Assembly: GCF_037975245.1 (NCBI RefSeq)
Contig: NC_092571.1
Coordinates: 9,724,917 to 9,788,916 of the forward strand
Direction of reading: 5' to 3'
DNA: 64,000 bases
Source: Apostichopus japonicus
Taxonomy: Eukaryota > Echinodermata > Holothuroidea > Aspidochirotida > Stichopodidae
Part shown: positions 13,680 through 25,615 of the stretch, one piece after another
How the letters are laid out: each line of letters starts with the position of its first letter
Position numbering within the stretch: the first letter of the stretch is position 1
Position numbers and translations under genes: made by a program
The notes under the pieces: generated by a model
Seen by the model: only the letters and a program-made list of their open reading frames with translations
Told to the model about the DNA's origin: nothing
The model's database searches: none

Positions 13680-13722
13680 GATATAACCAGGGAGTTGTTA
13701 TGGAACAACTCCCTGATATAAC
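13680..13722. mobile_element. Miniature foldback flanked by 8-bp direct repeat
   Basis: A perfect 12-bp hairpin, CAGGGAGTTGTT / AACAACTCCCTG with a 4-nt loop (ATGG), occupies 13688-13715. It is flanked by the direct repeat GATATAAC (13680-13687 and 13715-13722, the second overlapping the stem by one base). A related word, CAGGGAGTTTAATA, occurs at about 13753. It looks like a tiny foldback insertion with an 8-bp duplication, but size and function are unknown. Confidence 0.5.
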
Positions 13723-15907
13723 AATACAAGTGAATGTTACAGGGTAGTTTAATCAGGGAGTTTAATACTGGTGCGAGGGAGCTGTTTCCGTACAGTAAAA
13801 CACTGAATATTCAGATCGTAGACGACAACATGTGGTGAAAGATAACCAACAAGAAGAGCTGCAGGTTTAAAAACTGCAAGAGATTTCAACGGGGTGTTTA
13901 TTTTACGAAAAGCTTATAAATTATAAGGAAATATGTTGACGTGAATGTTCCATTTATTTTGCAAATCTACACAATGGAATTTGTGGCGACAAAAATTGTA
14001 TATTATTACTGGAGCGTTTCGAAGTTGTAAGCAGTTGAGATGTATCCAGACAGGCCACTCATATGACATGATAGTATATGCGTCACTATTATAGACTCTG
14101 GTCCCCAGTCGTTGGTTATAAAGGTCTCTTCTTCACTCAGAACGATACAGTTAACCGGTCAGTGTAGATATCAGCGGCTTTCTCGTATAATATCAATCGG
14201 GGTTTTTATATGATGAACAACAATGGAGAGAAAAGCAGGTGGAAAGTTCATATGCCTGTAAAATAATGAGAAAATATTTTATTTACACAAACATCTTCCT
14301 AATTCTTATTAGATAGACTTTTTCCCCTAATTATGTTTGCCTCACTACCAATTTCATTAAGAAGGATACTTGTCTTTTATAAGTGTAACACGAAAAAAGT
14401 TTCCTTCCTGTTGAAATATTTCAGAATCAACCCTGCTTATCTCAACCCGTAAAAAATTCAAACAAACCACAAAAAAGGGGGTTATAAGTTTATTTTACTA
14501 CGTTCACCGATCAATGCTCTTTATCCAAGTTATCAATACCAAAGTATTGAAGAGGTGTGAATTTTCATTAGTATTAAATAAATTTCAAACACAATCATCA
14601 ATTAAAAAAACAAAACAATGCATTGCTTTCGGGATTGCCAATTTGGCGCGATGTCCTATTAATTGCAGAGAAATGGAGTTTATCTAACGATTTTGATGGA
14701 TGGTTATTTGTAAATTATTAAAAGTAGATTCCCCGTATTTAATGCAACGTGAAATAATTATGTATTTCATTTGAAAGGTTTGCTATCTCTACCTGTGGTA
14801 TGTTTTTGGTTTCGATGATAATCGTAAACTATGCATGAATGCAGGCGGAGAGTGTGTGTATGTATGCGTGTATGTATGTATGTATGTATGTATGTATGTA
14901 TGTATGTATGTATGTATGTATGTATGTATGTATGTATGGACGCATGTGATATGAAAATTGAGCACATCTCCTGTGTATATCATGTATCGTTGTTTCAGTA
15001 TTTTCCACGACTAATCGAGACCTGATAACGTGGAAAATGTAATAAATAGGAAAATGGGTACAGTGCACAAAGAGGCGTGAAAATTTACGAGTTCTTTTTA
15101 GACCAACATGTATTCAATGTGCATCTATATACAGTATATATGACAGAACCCATCATTGTGTAGTTAGTGCAATTGATGCACACGACGGATTTGTTGCAAG
15201 TAATCAAATATAGCGCACCGCCCCCCCCCCCCAATGCTACGATGAGTGAAGAATGCTCTGGCTTTTTTTTAGTAGCCTTGTACGCTATCAATGAAATCGT
15301 AGGTCTCCTACTAAGACACCACCCTGCTCAGTAGCGTTGTGGGGGGGGGGCGGTCACATGCGCACAGCCTGTGGGGTTATGGGGTCGATATCACACGTTT
15401 TTTGAAGATGCTACCATTTCACAGTAATTAATTATTTAGCTAACGAGGCCCTCAAAGGCTTGGAAACGAATCTACACTATGTCGGGAGGGAGAGGCAGGG
15501 ATGTGAGCCAGGGCCGAGGGGCATCCCCCCTGGAGTTAGGGCTAAGTCAATTGCTTGAAAAGTCGGGCAATGCGGGTCCTATGGAAGGTTTTCTCAGGAA
15601 AACATGCTTCAGCACATCCCCTTGCACCCGTCGTGTGATTATCCTATTGGCAGAAGGGTGGTTTCCTAAATTCCCACACTTTATAAAAATACTCACTTGG
15701 AAATTTTTACTCTGACTAATGATTCCATGATCATTCATTGTTAAAACGAATCGCCTTAATTTTGCAAGTTCCCCTTTTTTCGCGCATTAGTCATTGTATC
15801 AATACATTGAGGAAAACTCTTGAGGTATGCGACTTGCAACTTTTCTCCCCCCCCCCCCAAAAAAAAAAACGCTGGGAAGGTAAAGTTTTCATTTCTCGTG
15901 TCTTCAG
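13723..15907. other. Non-coding interval with (TATG)n tract
   Basis: No gene recognised. (TATG)n occupies 14857-14938 and produces shadow ORFs in several frames. C- and A-runs lie at about 15221-15232, 15342-15351 and 15847-15869. The last 60 bases are a possible pyrimidine-rich intron end for the transposase exon at 15908. Confidence 0.4.
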
Positions 15908-17589
15908 ATCCTCGAAACACATGTCTGATAGACTTTGAACTTGTTCTGATTACTACCAACGAGACTGAGTTCAGACAAGCTGTTATATCGGGCTGCTACT
16001 TTGACTTCTGCCAAAGCCTATGGAGGAGGGTCCAGCAGCTTGACTTGGCTGGCAGATACAGGCGGAGCCGACGCCTGAGGAAGCCAATCAGGAAGTTCAT
16101 GGCCATCGGCTATCTGCCACTTGCCCTTGTCAGGCTCAATTTCCGGGAATTGGCGACGAACAACTCCACTCAACGCCTGGTGGCTCGCTACCCTGCAATG
16201 CAGCAGTTCATTCAATACCTGGAGAATAACTACATCAGCGACAATGGAAACTTTCCTGCCCAGTTGTGGAATGTCTTCCATCGAGACAATGACACACGGA
16301 CAAACAACCATGTTGAAGGTGACTATAATTTTTGGCATTGTTGGGGCCAGAGAAGGGACAGGGCTGCTTACCCTTCCCCATGAACCGCATATTTATAGAA
16401 CCACTGGCGTCTCTTTGGGGGGGGGGGGTGCTGGTGTTTCTTCACCAGTAGTGCCAACATCTGCTACTAGGGGAGGTGGAGGAATGGGCAGGTCTTCCTG
16501 TTCTTCTACAGTGATGTTCTGTAACCATAAAAAAATACAAAAAAAGTTAAGACACAACACATATTTACTATGCAAGGGGGGAGATGAGTTGGTTGAGCTA
16601 TGGGCATCCTTTTTTATACAATTCCCATTTTTCTCATGAATGTGTGCCTTGTATCTAAATTTGGAAGAGTTTACATGGCCTATGGGGGTGAAGAGCCTGT
16701 AGACTGCAGCACGTTTTTATTTTTAGGCATTGGGTGACTGAAACACCAATTGCTCTTTTCCCTTCAGTTGCAACAGGGTGAGTGATTTATAGCGTACCCA
16801 TGCGATCTCAATTGCGATTGACCCAAATTCGGTACCATTTAAATGCTTGTGTTGAATTGCTAGATTTTTTATGTGACGGTTGTAGAGATGAAAACATCTT
16901 GCTGGTAGGTTCAGGCATTCGAGAAAAAAAAAATCAAATGAGACCGTATTTTAGAGAAGTTTGGAGATATTTTCAAAAATCATGGATAAATGTAACTACA
17001 GATTTCTTTGAGGCTCCTGATTTGAATCCTGTAATGTGTTAGCTAGTTAGAATTGGTAGGGTCAGTTGATAGAAGTTTTGACTTTGCATTAACATTAAAT
17101 CAGATTACATTTAGGGTGGGTCAGCTATTACATTTAGCTTTGATTTTTATTGCATTTAGGCCGGGTGGGTATTACATTTACGGTTGTTATTACATTGAGC
17201 GGTGATACACTGCTAACGTGCTTTGGGTATGAAGGGGAAAACATATTTGTAATTTTATAACTGAATAGACTTATCACACTTACTTGCCTGCCCTACCGTC
17301 GACTGTCTCGTATGGGTTAGATTTCTCTGTCAATCAGGATCATAATACGGACTTCTTCTCTTCAGGATCCCATCAAAGATGGAACAACATCATAGGCCGG
17401 GCCCACCCATCACTTTGGCTGTTCCTGCGGAAAATGAAGGATGAACAGCACCTGCTGGAGATCACTGTGGCTAGTGCTGGGAGAGGGGAAGCACCTCCCC
17501 ACAGGAGAAGAAAATGGTGCACCCTGCAGCAACGGATAACAAGGCTACGGGATGAATACCTCAACGGCAAGCGGACACTGCAACGCTAA
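15908..17589 (+). CDS. MULE-type transposase, C-terminal half (two exons, partial)
   Basis: Exon 15908-16318 follows an acceptor (GTGTCTTCAG). Its frame opens with PRNTCLIDFE, the second catalytic Asp region of MULE transposases, followed by GCYFDFCQSLWRRVQQLDL and ends at NNHVE. A donor (GAAG|GTGACT) leads to an acceptor (CTTCTCTTCAG) and exon 17366-17589, which resumes in phase 1 as GSHQRWNNIIGRAHPSLW, LFLRKMKDEQ and a basic tail before TAA. Joined, this gives the family signature NNHVEG..H.R.N.....HPSLW, where the Glu is the usual third acidic catalytic residue. The first catalytic Asp and the upstream DNA-binding domains are not visible in the window, and the usual CYFHF motif reads CYFDF. 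Both exons are open. It could be a truncated transposon or a domesticated MULE gene. Confidence 0.75.
16368..16518 (-). other. Possible minus-strand terminal exon inside the MULE intron
   Basis: On the minus strand a good acceptor (TTTTATGGTTACAG) precedes a proline-rich frame reading NITVEEQEDLPIPPPPLVAD, which reaches a run of C. Past the run a second frame reads KRRQWFYKYAVHGEG then stop. A change of C-run length would join the two. No family is recognised and it may be chance. Confidence 0.2.
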
Positions 17590-18568
17590 TGGAATGCAGT
17601 AGTTTATAAGATTAAATCATACGTGTGAGGTATATATCTATATGTATATATATATTATTACGATCAACTCGATCAAGGCCAGAATACACCTCCCCTTGGG
17701 TTCACAACTCAAATGACTAAACTGTAATTTTTAACTTTAAATATTACAATAAGTATTTATTTAATTGTGTGTTCAAGGTAATTAAAATCAAACAAGGTCA
17801 TTTATCAATATCTAAGCAGTTTACACTAAAACAGATTTAAAAAGTAACACTATAATTTACTCACGACCTGGTGTGTGCCGCGACGCGAGCTGCAGCATAA
17901 GTCCAGTGACAAAATGTCCTGGCGATTATTCCAGCGTACAATTAATGGCGGAACTTGTCGGCGGACGAATGTCCAATATTGAAGAAATCCAATTCCCAAC
18001 TTGATGACTTCCACTTCGGAGGTCGACAACTAACGAATGTCCAAGTTGTGCTTGCAGCTTGTTTATCCTTGGATTCCTGACCTTGGTTAACTCAGAGGCC
18101 ACAATAAGTAGTGCTGACTGGCACAGAACCGAAGACGGCTTCACAACGATGGACGACTATGAAGCCGGTTAACTTGTGACAAATCCACTACTATAAAGAC
18201 AGCTATAACTCTACTGTCAAACTAAGTGAGTATTTACTCACACTGGAATTGTAGAATTCACTTGAGCGAGAAGTTATTAAACTCCTGGTGCCAAGATGGT
18301 TAAAACTTTTTGATCTCCAACTATCAGGTACTTATATAGCATACCCACAAGTCCAGAAAGATCTTGCAATGTCCATCCATTCTAGAAGCATCCTAGCTCC
18401 AGTTCAGTTCAACCAATTCAAAGGGTCACTTCACCTTTCCAGGAAATCCTCACCTAGTGTTCTAAATATAGCACAAGGGATGTCCACTTGGCAGCACTTC
18501 AATGTTCTAGCATGTTCCAATGTGTACTGTGTTGAGATGATCTAAATTGTTCTCAAATGTTCTAACTC

Positions 18569-18581
18569 TTCTAGAAGCTTC
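18569..18581. promoter_or_regulatory. Heat-shock-element-like motif
   Basis: TTCTAGAAGCTTC matches the consensus of three alternating TTC/GAA blocks. A similar TTCTAGAAGCATC occurs near 18379. No adjacent gene start is evident, so function is doubtful and the motif may belong to a repeat. Confidence 0.2.
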
Positions 18582-18997
18582 TCAACTTTTCCAAATATTC
18601 TACACACACCAAATATGCACACATACCAGGCATTTCTATACTATGATTCTTAGATTAATTTATAATATTCTATAATATTGATTTATAATACAACTTTTTG
18701 TTGCAAAAATCATACAAATTATTGAGATTACTTAGAGGCTTGTAATACTATCCTCGTACCAATTGGTCTAGGCTAGCCTAAGTTAGACCTGTACTTCACA
18801 TACTGTCAGGACCTGTGTGGGGTTTAGGCTACCACTGGTTTATCCTTCTTCGAAGAAGGAGTTGTAGGGACAAATTAAAATAATGGTGCTATCTAGACAC
18901 AAGATAAATGAAGATTTAGTAAAGGTCTCGCACCACAATTAATTGTTCCATTGACTTACACACTAAACTCATCACTTTCAATACATGCCAAAGCAAA

Positions 18998-19350
18998 GAT
19001 AGAAGTTTTCAACTGGTATATCCTACCCACCACATGATAGCTGAGATCTTGGCCTATCATGGCTCTTCCATTTTCCATATCATGACCGCTTAGATTTTGA
19101 GCTAGAAGATGAGCAAGTTTAGCATACTGAACCCCCACCCTTCCGTCTGCACGCTCGGAGTAATATCAACATGTAACCCTTCAATCGTCCCCATTTCCAC
19201 ACCATCTGTACTTTAAATTATGCTGTTTCATATAAAGGCAGAACAAAAGATGACATTAACTGATAACAAGCTTAAAAACATGCTTTACCTTACAGTAGGT
19301 ACTTTTACCTCTTTTCTCTGACAATGGTTAACCTTTCGAGCGGATGAACA
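18998..19350 (+). repeat. Dispersed repeat, copy 1
   Basis: The block around GAAGTTTTCAACTGGTATA, ATGATAGCTGAGATCTTGG and, after an extra stretch, CTGACAATGGTTAAC plus TCGAGCGGAT recurs in the same order and orientation at 48087-48260. The region between the blocks is shorter in the second copy. Confidence 0.7.
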
Positions 19351-20897
19351 CTACTCTAATTGTGGTGCGGTACCTAAAAACGAAGACCCTGGTTTTGACA
19401 GATTTACGAAGGAGGATGTGAGGGCGCACTCATATTAATTGTAACAGGCAAAGTAACCGCAGAATGACAGGGTCTTGAACAAGACTAGTTTGAGTCCCGC
19501 TTCTGAACAAGAAATTCTTTGCCGCTCTTTTCCATATTATTTATTATAATTTCTCGGTCAGTTTTCAGGCTTCTTTTATATTATACTTTATATACATAAA
19601 AACTTTCTCTCGCAATTAAATGTTACAACTTGTGTTTTGTTTACAAACTGTGATTTAATGAAGGTGCGGTCATGTAGTGCGTGTTTTGTGCTTTGTTGGA
19701 CATATAAGATAAGACTTCTAATAATAGACTATTGGGAAATTAAATTTGAATTTCATTGAAAATTAAACAAAACTCGTACAATAAACTTGAAAAAAAACCT
19801 TGGACGTGTTATGCCCTAAAAGGTAAAGATTGCATCGTATCCCAGTATAAGCATTCCTCTTCGCCTGTGCATGCTTACGTTTGAAACTTGACAACGTCGG
19901 GTAAAGAATTTCGAAAGGATGTCTAGGCGGTGCTTGGAAATTTCCGTCAGGAGTAACTTTTACCTCTAAATTGCCTTATATTTTGATCTATTGTGTGGAT
20001 GTACCAGTGTTGTCTACGTATAGATCAACGGATAAATTACAATGGGCCTGATCTTGCTAGACCATCATATAATAGCTGTAAAGAACCCCCCAATAAACAA
20101 CAAAGATTTAACTTAGTTATAGAACTAAGTAATATCATACTTTCCACGAAGAAAATTTACAGAAACATTCCAGTGGTATTAGAAACTGGTATTAGAAAGT
20201 TATGACGCAAAGAAAATTTCGATCTTTTTCACTTGAAAACTGAATCAAGCAAACAAAGCCAACACTTTCAAAGGTGTCGGAACAGGCCAGATTTAAGTGC
20301 ACGTAAGTGTGCGAAAGTACCTTCGGAGACTCCGAGATTCTGCACCCAAAATTCGTTCTGAAATGTTGAGGAATGTTAAATTTTGCAATAAGAGCCTTTG
20401 GCTAAGGACTGTGATGTGGTCTCAATTACACTGACATCTCTTGAGATCTACTTGGGCCTTCTGACGTATCATATGGTCCAATTATGCCTTCCGAGTCCTT
20501 TGATGTATTCTAGTGTCATCTAAGGTCTTCCAAAGTCCTCTGATGTCTTTTATGGTCTTGTGATGGTCTTGCGATGTATGGTACTGTCATCTAGGGTCCT
20601 TCCTCATTTAACTAACAAAGTGAGTTTGATAACTTTATGCGATGCTTAGCAGGCTTAACTCTTTAATCCTATTGAAAAAGTATCTGATGTTAACCTCGGG
20701 TCGTAACACTGCTGTACTACAAAAAGAGAAGCCAACTAGAAGGGTTTATTTTCAAAAGAGCCCAACGGGCACCAAGAGTCCTTGCTTAGTGGAATGTTAA
20801 AGTTTTGGATGCCATTACGCAATTTCATGGAATAGACTTCACAAAATTATTAAAAGTATTGGGTCCCAAAAATTGGGGACCAAAGAATGTGTCCCTT

Positions 20898-20986
20898 AAT
20901 GCATTTGATTTAGAAAAAAATATGGGTCCACCCGGCCCAAAAAACGGGCCGGGAATTTTGGGGCCCATATGTTCCCAATGCATTTG
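20898..20986. mobile_element. Foldback flanked by 10-bp direct repeat
   Basis: CCCGGCCC (20931-20938) and GGGCCGGG (20946-20953) form a perfect GC hairpin. It extends imperfectly outward through TATGGGTCC / GGGGCCCATA. The direct repeat AATGCATTTG occurs at 20898-20907 and 20977-20986, as expected of a small insertion with target duplication. Confidence 0.45.
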
Positions 20987-21198
20987 GCTTACATGTACCA
21001 GTTATTGGTCAACAACTGAATACCAAGTTTGTAAAGATTTTTACGTTTGACCCCATAACCTCATTATTATTGATAAGATCATGGCGAAAAACAATAGGGC
21101 TCACCTACCATAATACATCTACACAGCCAGTATGACAAATATCCATCACTTTGGTGAGTTGTCGCGGACCAAAGCAAGTGCTACAGACGTATACGCAA

Positions 21199-21440
21199 AC
21201 ATACATACATACATACATACATACATACATACATACATACATACATACATACATACATACATACATACATACATACATACATACATACATACATACATAC
21301 ATACATACATACATACATACATACATACATACATACATACATACATACATACATACATACATACATACATACATACATACATACATACATACATACATAC
21401 ATACATACATACATACATACATACATACATACATACATAC
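21199..21440. repeat. (CATA)n microsatellite
   Basis: About 240 bp of almost perfect ACAT repeat. It opens all the long ORFs seen in both strands here. Confidence 0.98.
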
Positions 21441-22718
21441 ACGCATACGTACATTGCATACCTATGTTGGTCGGAATTTTGTCCTAACCCTCGACATACC
21501 AATGTTGGTCAGGGATTTTTTACCAACAAGTGTATGTGAGGGACTTACACAACTGATCCTATTGGTGTGAGACACCAAGTTGCTGACAAACATGAAATAT
21601 GATATGACCGGCATTTTTTAATACTGCCCCCAGTTATTGCTATATAGTTGAACTCTTGTACATACAGTATGTTATTGTTAGCATACAGTGAGCAACAGGA
21701 GAAACTACAAGAATAAACTGCTGTAATGGACTGTGAAACACCAAGGTAGGTATTAGTATTTTAATCTTGAACATCAAATTTACCTGAAGTATATCATGGG
21801 CTATGCCATTGGCTTGGAATTCTAAAACTAGCCCAATAAGACTACGTTTAGTATGTATCAAACCATGCAGAACACAAAACTTGGTTTGTTTTAGCTAGGC
21901 CTAACGTAAGGCTATATAGATTAACTGTAACACTAGGCTATGTTAATAGCATGCACTAGCCTAGGTTTATATGTAGCCTAGGTGGTCTTAATTTAGATCA
22001 GGTAAGGAATCAGTAAGCTGTTATTGTTAAAGAGGCAAACTGTTTCTTTTGCATCCATATAGCAAATTTTCGTACAAAAAGGCAATGCGCTGTGACCACA
22101 CTTCCAAAGGAAGCTAGTCTAGGCCTAGGTCTAACTTAAACGTTACTCCTTAGGATATGGTATTTAATGGGTATAGCCTAGGCTAGGCCTAACTTAGGCT
22201 TGGTAATTTAACTGTTACCAACGTTAAGGACACCTAATTTTATGCATGTTAGTAAATTTGCATCCTTCCAAAATGTAACTCAATGCTGACATACACATGA
22301 CACAAATGTATGATAGGTCCTAGGCCAACAGAATCAGTAATAAACTTTAATTTCTAATTCTAGGCTCAGCCTAAGTTAGGCCTCCTATGCTGGTTTTACT
22401 TAGCTGACCTAAGAAAGATTAGCTCAGGCCTTTGTGCTTTAAAATAAGTGGCATATTTTGGTGTCTTTCGAAATCATTTACTTCTGAATTCATTATTTTA
22501 AAAGGAATCATAGCAGGTCAATGTGGTTATATAGTATAGGCCTTTCTTGTTAGGCCTAGGTGCAAACAGGGCAAACACTGGAGCACAAAATCAGGCAACA
22601 CACACAATTAAGGACATGCTATAACCTACTTCGTCTATAGCCTACGCTGAACCTACAATTTATGATGGGCTTAGGGCATTAAGCCTATGCCTAACCGGTT
22701 TGTTGTGGATTTCCTAGC
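21441..22718. other. Non-coding, TAGGCCTA-rich sequence
   Basis: No exon recognised. Palindromic AGGCCTA/TAGGCT words recur densely from about 21890 to 23220, in sequence that would otherwise be expected to hold the promoter or 5' exons of the SET-YR gene. Confidence 0.4.
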
Positions 22719-23010
22719 TAAAATATAGGCCGTGGCTATTCTTACGACGAGTCGTAACAATTATTTATAAACTATTCATACGACAAAGGCAAATTCAAGT
22801 GCAGTAAAGTAAATAAAGCAACTGCGAATGTAGTAGGGGTAACCCTAACCCTAAACCTCAATCCTAACCTTTACCCTAACCCTAACCGCAAATTATTGAT
22901 ATTCCTCGTCGTAAAAATAGTACTCCTGGTCATGAAAATAGCAACTGCGCATGCGTAGTCGGAAATTATTCTTACAACTAGTCGTAAGAATAGCCACTTT
23001 GTAAAATATA
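22719..23010. mobile_element. Foldback/MITE-like element carrying telomere-like repeats
   Basis: Terminal inverted repeats read GTGGCTATTCTTACGAC (22732-22748) and, on the opposite strand from 22997, GTGGCTATTCTTACGAC again. The match continues imperfectly for about 26 bp. The 9-bp word TAAAATATA lies just outside both ends (22719-22727 and 23002-23010), a possible target duplication. Inside, 22840-22888 has several CCCTAA-type units. There is no ORF. Confidence 0.7.
22840..22888. repeat. Interstitial telomere-like (CCCTAA) repeats
   Basis: Partly degenerate AACCCTAACCCTAAACC and TTACCCTAACCCTAACCG stretches. They match the TTAGGG-type metazoan telomere repeat and sit inside the foldback element. 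Confidence 0.85.
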
Positions 23011-23436
23011 CCTCCCCAAACTTTGATCTTGTTTAATTGGACTATTATACTAAGCTTATAGACATGGGCACATATAGCCTAGGCATAGCTTATGATAGGC
23101 CTAACATTAGGGATATCTTACTGTAGCTGGCTGGGCTTAGGATCATGGAGCTTTTCGGTGATAGCCCCATGGTTCTATGCATGGCACTCTAGTATGAAAG
23201 TAGCCTAGGCCTAGCTTTACCTATATACCCTACACGGCTGTATCAGCATCGAGTTCAATGGTCTGATTCCATTTACAAACTTACCACGAACTGATATATC
23301 CTGTTTTGTTTTCGTAGAGGAAATGTATGTTAAGCTAAATCTCCTTTACATGGAATAAGTCTTGAGAGATTCATTGTTTGTTGAAAACAGAGTAAAATAA
23401 TAGCAATTAAAAGTTAATACTTATTTTCTCATGTAG

Positions 23437-25615
23437 ATGTACAATCTACGTCATAGAAGACGAGCAGTCCAGGGCCATACAATCATTCAACCCATGCAAA
23501 CTATGGACAGAGACGGTTTGTCAGTAGAATGGATTAATGGTCATAAAGGTATGCATTTAATCTCTTGTACTGGAATATCATTGTTCAAATTGGAGAATGA
23601 AGAATGGTGTATTAATTGTTCAATGAACTCCTATTTGATTCACATTAATTTTAATGTGAGTTTTTGGAGCATCAATATATGTTATAGGTGATCTTATTTT
23701 CATCAGTACTCAATTAAAGAATCTTGCCCATTGATGTTTTAATTGGGTGTGAGGGGGGGGGGGGGTGGGATCCAGACAAAAATAAGTAAATTGAAAATAA
23801 ATAGAAATTGCTTAAATTATACTGGCTAACAGTCAAGATTCATATCAGGAAGTAAAACTTTGTGTCACAATTGTGTGGACTTGCTCTGGGGTTTTACTAA
23901 TTTCATGATCTTGGTTGGCTAAAAGTGTTCTAATTGCAAATGTAGACTCATTGCAAGTGGCAGACAATATGTATCACTATTTTAAACTTGAAAAATGTCT
24001 GAAAAAAATTGTAGCTGTTCTAACAAGTGGCATAAACAAATTGATGTTTAAAATTAAAGCTCCATCATTGATACATTCTGGGGTATTGAAAGGGTTGAAA
24101 CATTACATGAACATGCACTCATGAAATAAAACTTGTTCTACTCACACCCCAATATTTTCTAGGTGAACAACTCCTAGGAAACAAAACTGATTTTAGTATT
24201 TTGCTCCTATTTGAAATCATGGAAGCTTGACTTCAAGTGAAAGTAAAGGTTTTCAAAATTTTTACCACTCTGGAATTAGGATACATATAAGGCTGCAGAA
24301 TTACAATTAAATCTCCCTGCAGTAAATCAGTATACATAGCCTCATCTGCTATATATGCTTATCTCTGCATTAAATATGTACAAATGTTTAACCACTGCAT
24401 GGCCACAGTTGCTGATGAATGTGTACATTTGCCTAATGTATTTTTATTCTAGGTGTCAGTGTACTAATGCTTATGGTTGGTGGTGAACTCATTTCAACAC
24501 TGCTACAGTGTATTTTGAGGCAAACTTATTTGTGGCCTTAATGAAGCAAATACACTCTTGAGATTGACACAATTGAACATGTCAAAATTTAAAATGTCAA
24601 AGTAAAGAGTCTTTTGCTCAACATAATCATCAGTATGAGTAGGAGTGGAATTTAATACAGTATTAAATTTATCTCTTTATTTATCCCTTGCAAACATGCA
24701 GGTAGAGGTGTATTTGCAACCAAAGCAATATACAAAGGAGAGTTTATCACAGAATACAGAGGGGACCTCCTCTCCAAGAGAGATGCTGAGATGAGATGTC
24801 AGAAAAACATCTCAGACGTAGCATATATGTACTACTTCAAACATCAAGGAAAAAACATGTGGTAATTAGAACTAGATAAATATTTCACATTGTATAGGGG
24901 CACATCCCATCTATTGATTCTTGATTTGATAAACATTCCTTCATGACTAATGGGATTTGACATCTCCTCACAGTTTGCAAGGTAACAATGAACAAGTTAT
25001 ATCCATGAAACCTTTTCAGAAGTTTGTATGGTGACAAATGACATGAAAACAAGTTGGTTTACCTTATTAGATAGTTGCTTGTGTGTGTTTTTATTTTTAA
25101 ATCTGCATGCACTGTTTATTGTATTGTGAGATGTTCATGTGGCTGTCCACAAGTTATTATAACATAAAATGATATCACCTAAAGCCTTACTTCGATGTAG
25201 TGGTAAGATAAGTGTATGTTTTGTGTATTGCTAAGTAGATGACTGTTAGTGTGACTCTGGGAATTTGTGACCACTGTTATTAGTTTATTAATGAATTCAG
25301 TCAAGATAATGCTACTAATGTAGAAATGTAACATAACCTTATATTTGAACTCAATCTAAAACCACTGCCCCTGTCTTTTTTACACTAATTGTTTTTCTTT
25401 TTGTGTTTTCTTTTTTTTATAGTATTGATGCCTCAAAAGAAGATGGTTCTATCGGACGCCTTGTTAATGACAACATTTCCTCTGTAGCTAACTGCAGGAT
25501 GAGAATAATAGTGAAGGACAGCCACCCACATCTTTGCCTTTATGCGACTAAAAATATCCTTCAAGGAGATGAACTAGAATATGATTATGGAGGATATACC
25601 CCATGGCGAAAAAAG
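23437..25615 (+). CDS. SET domain exons, KMT5A/SETD8-like lysine methyltransferase
   Basis: Three exons join with phases 1 and 2 into a compact SET domain: HKG|RGVFATKAIYKGEFITEY (GxG SAM loop), RGDLLSKRDAE, AYMYYFKHQGKNM, then CIDASKEDGSIGRLVNDN, NCRMR, PHLCLYATKNILQGDELEYD and YGGYTPWRKK. Order and wording match KMT5A (PR-Set7), which monomethylates H4 Lys20: GRGV.ATK, EY.GDL, YMYYF, C.DA, GRL.N and YDYG. The GRLVND variant replaces the usual NH of the N-H-S motif with ND. No long N-terminal extension is visible, so the first exon may be internal. Activity and substrate are inferred from the family only. Confidence 0.85.

Larger units (their letters stand above)
17590..20897. other. Non-coding interval with low-level repeats
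   Basis: No gene recognised. Many TTCTAGAA/GTTCTA words occur in 18370-18600. A segment at 18998-19350 is related to 48087-48260. Degenerate short repeats resembling CTTCTGATGTCTTTTATGGT occupy about 20420-20600. Interrupted (TA)n lies at 17634-17660. Confidence 0.4.

Noticed and set aside
15479-15715. 78-codon ORF before the MULE exon, considered as an upstream transposase exon
   Set aside because: No MULE motifs, no donor in a compatible phase, and composition unlike the neighbouring exons.
16121-16639. ORF in the +2 frame over the MULE exon
   Set aside because: Shadow of the MULE frame; no family motifs.
18569-18581. Heat-shock promoter
   Set aside because: The motif is good but no gene start is nearby and similar words recur in the same repeat-like region; listed only as a low-confidence motif.
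21105-21570. ORFs of poly-YIHT and poly-CMYV
   Set aside because: Translations of (CATA)n; the same applies to 14767-15068 and 43504-44080.
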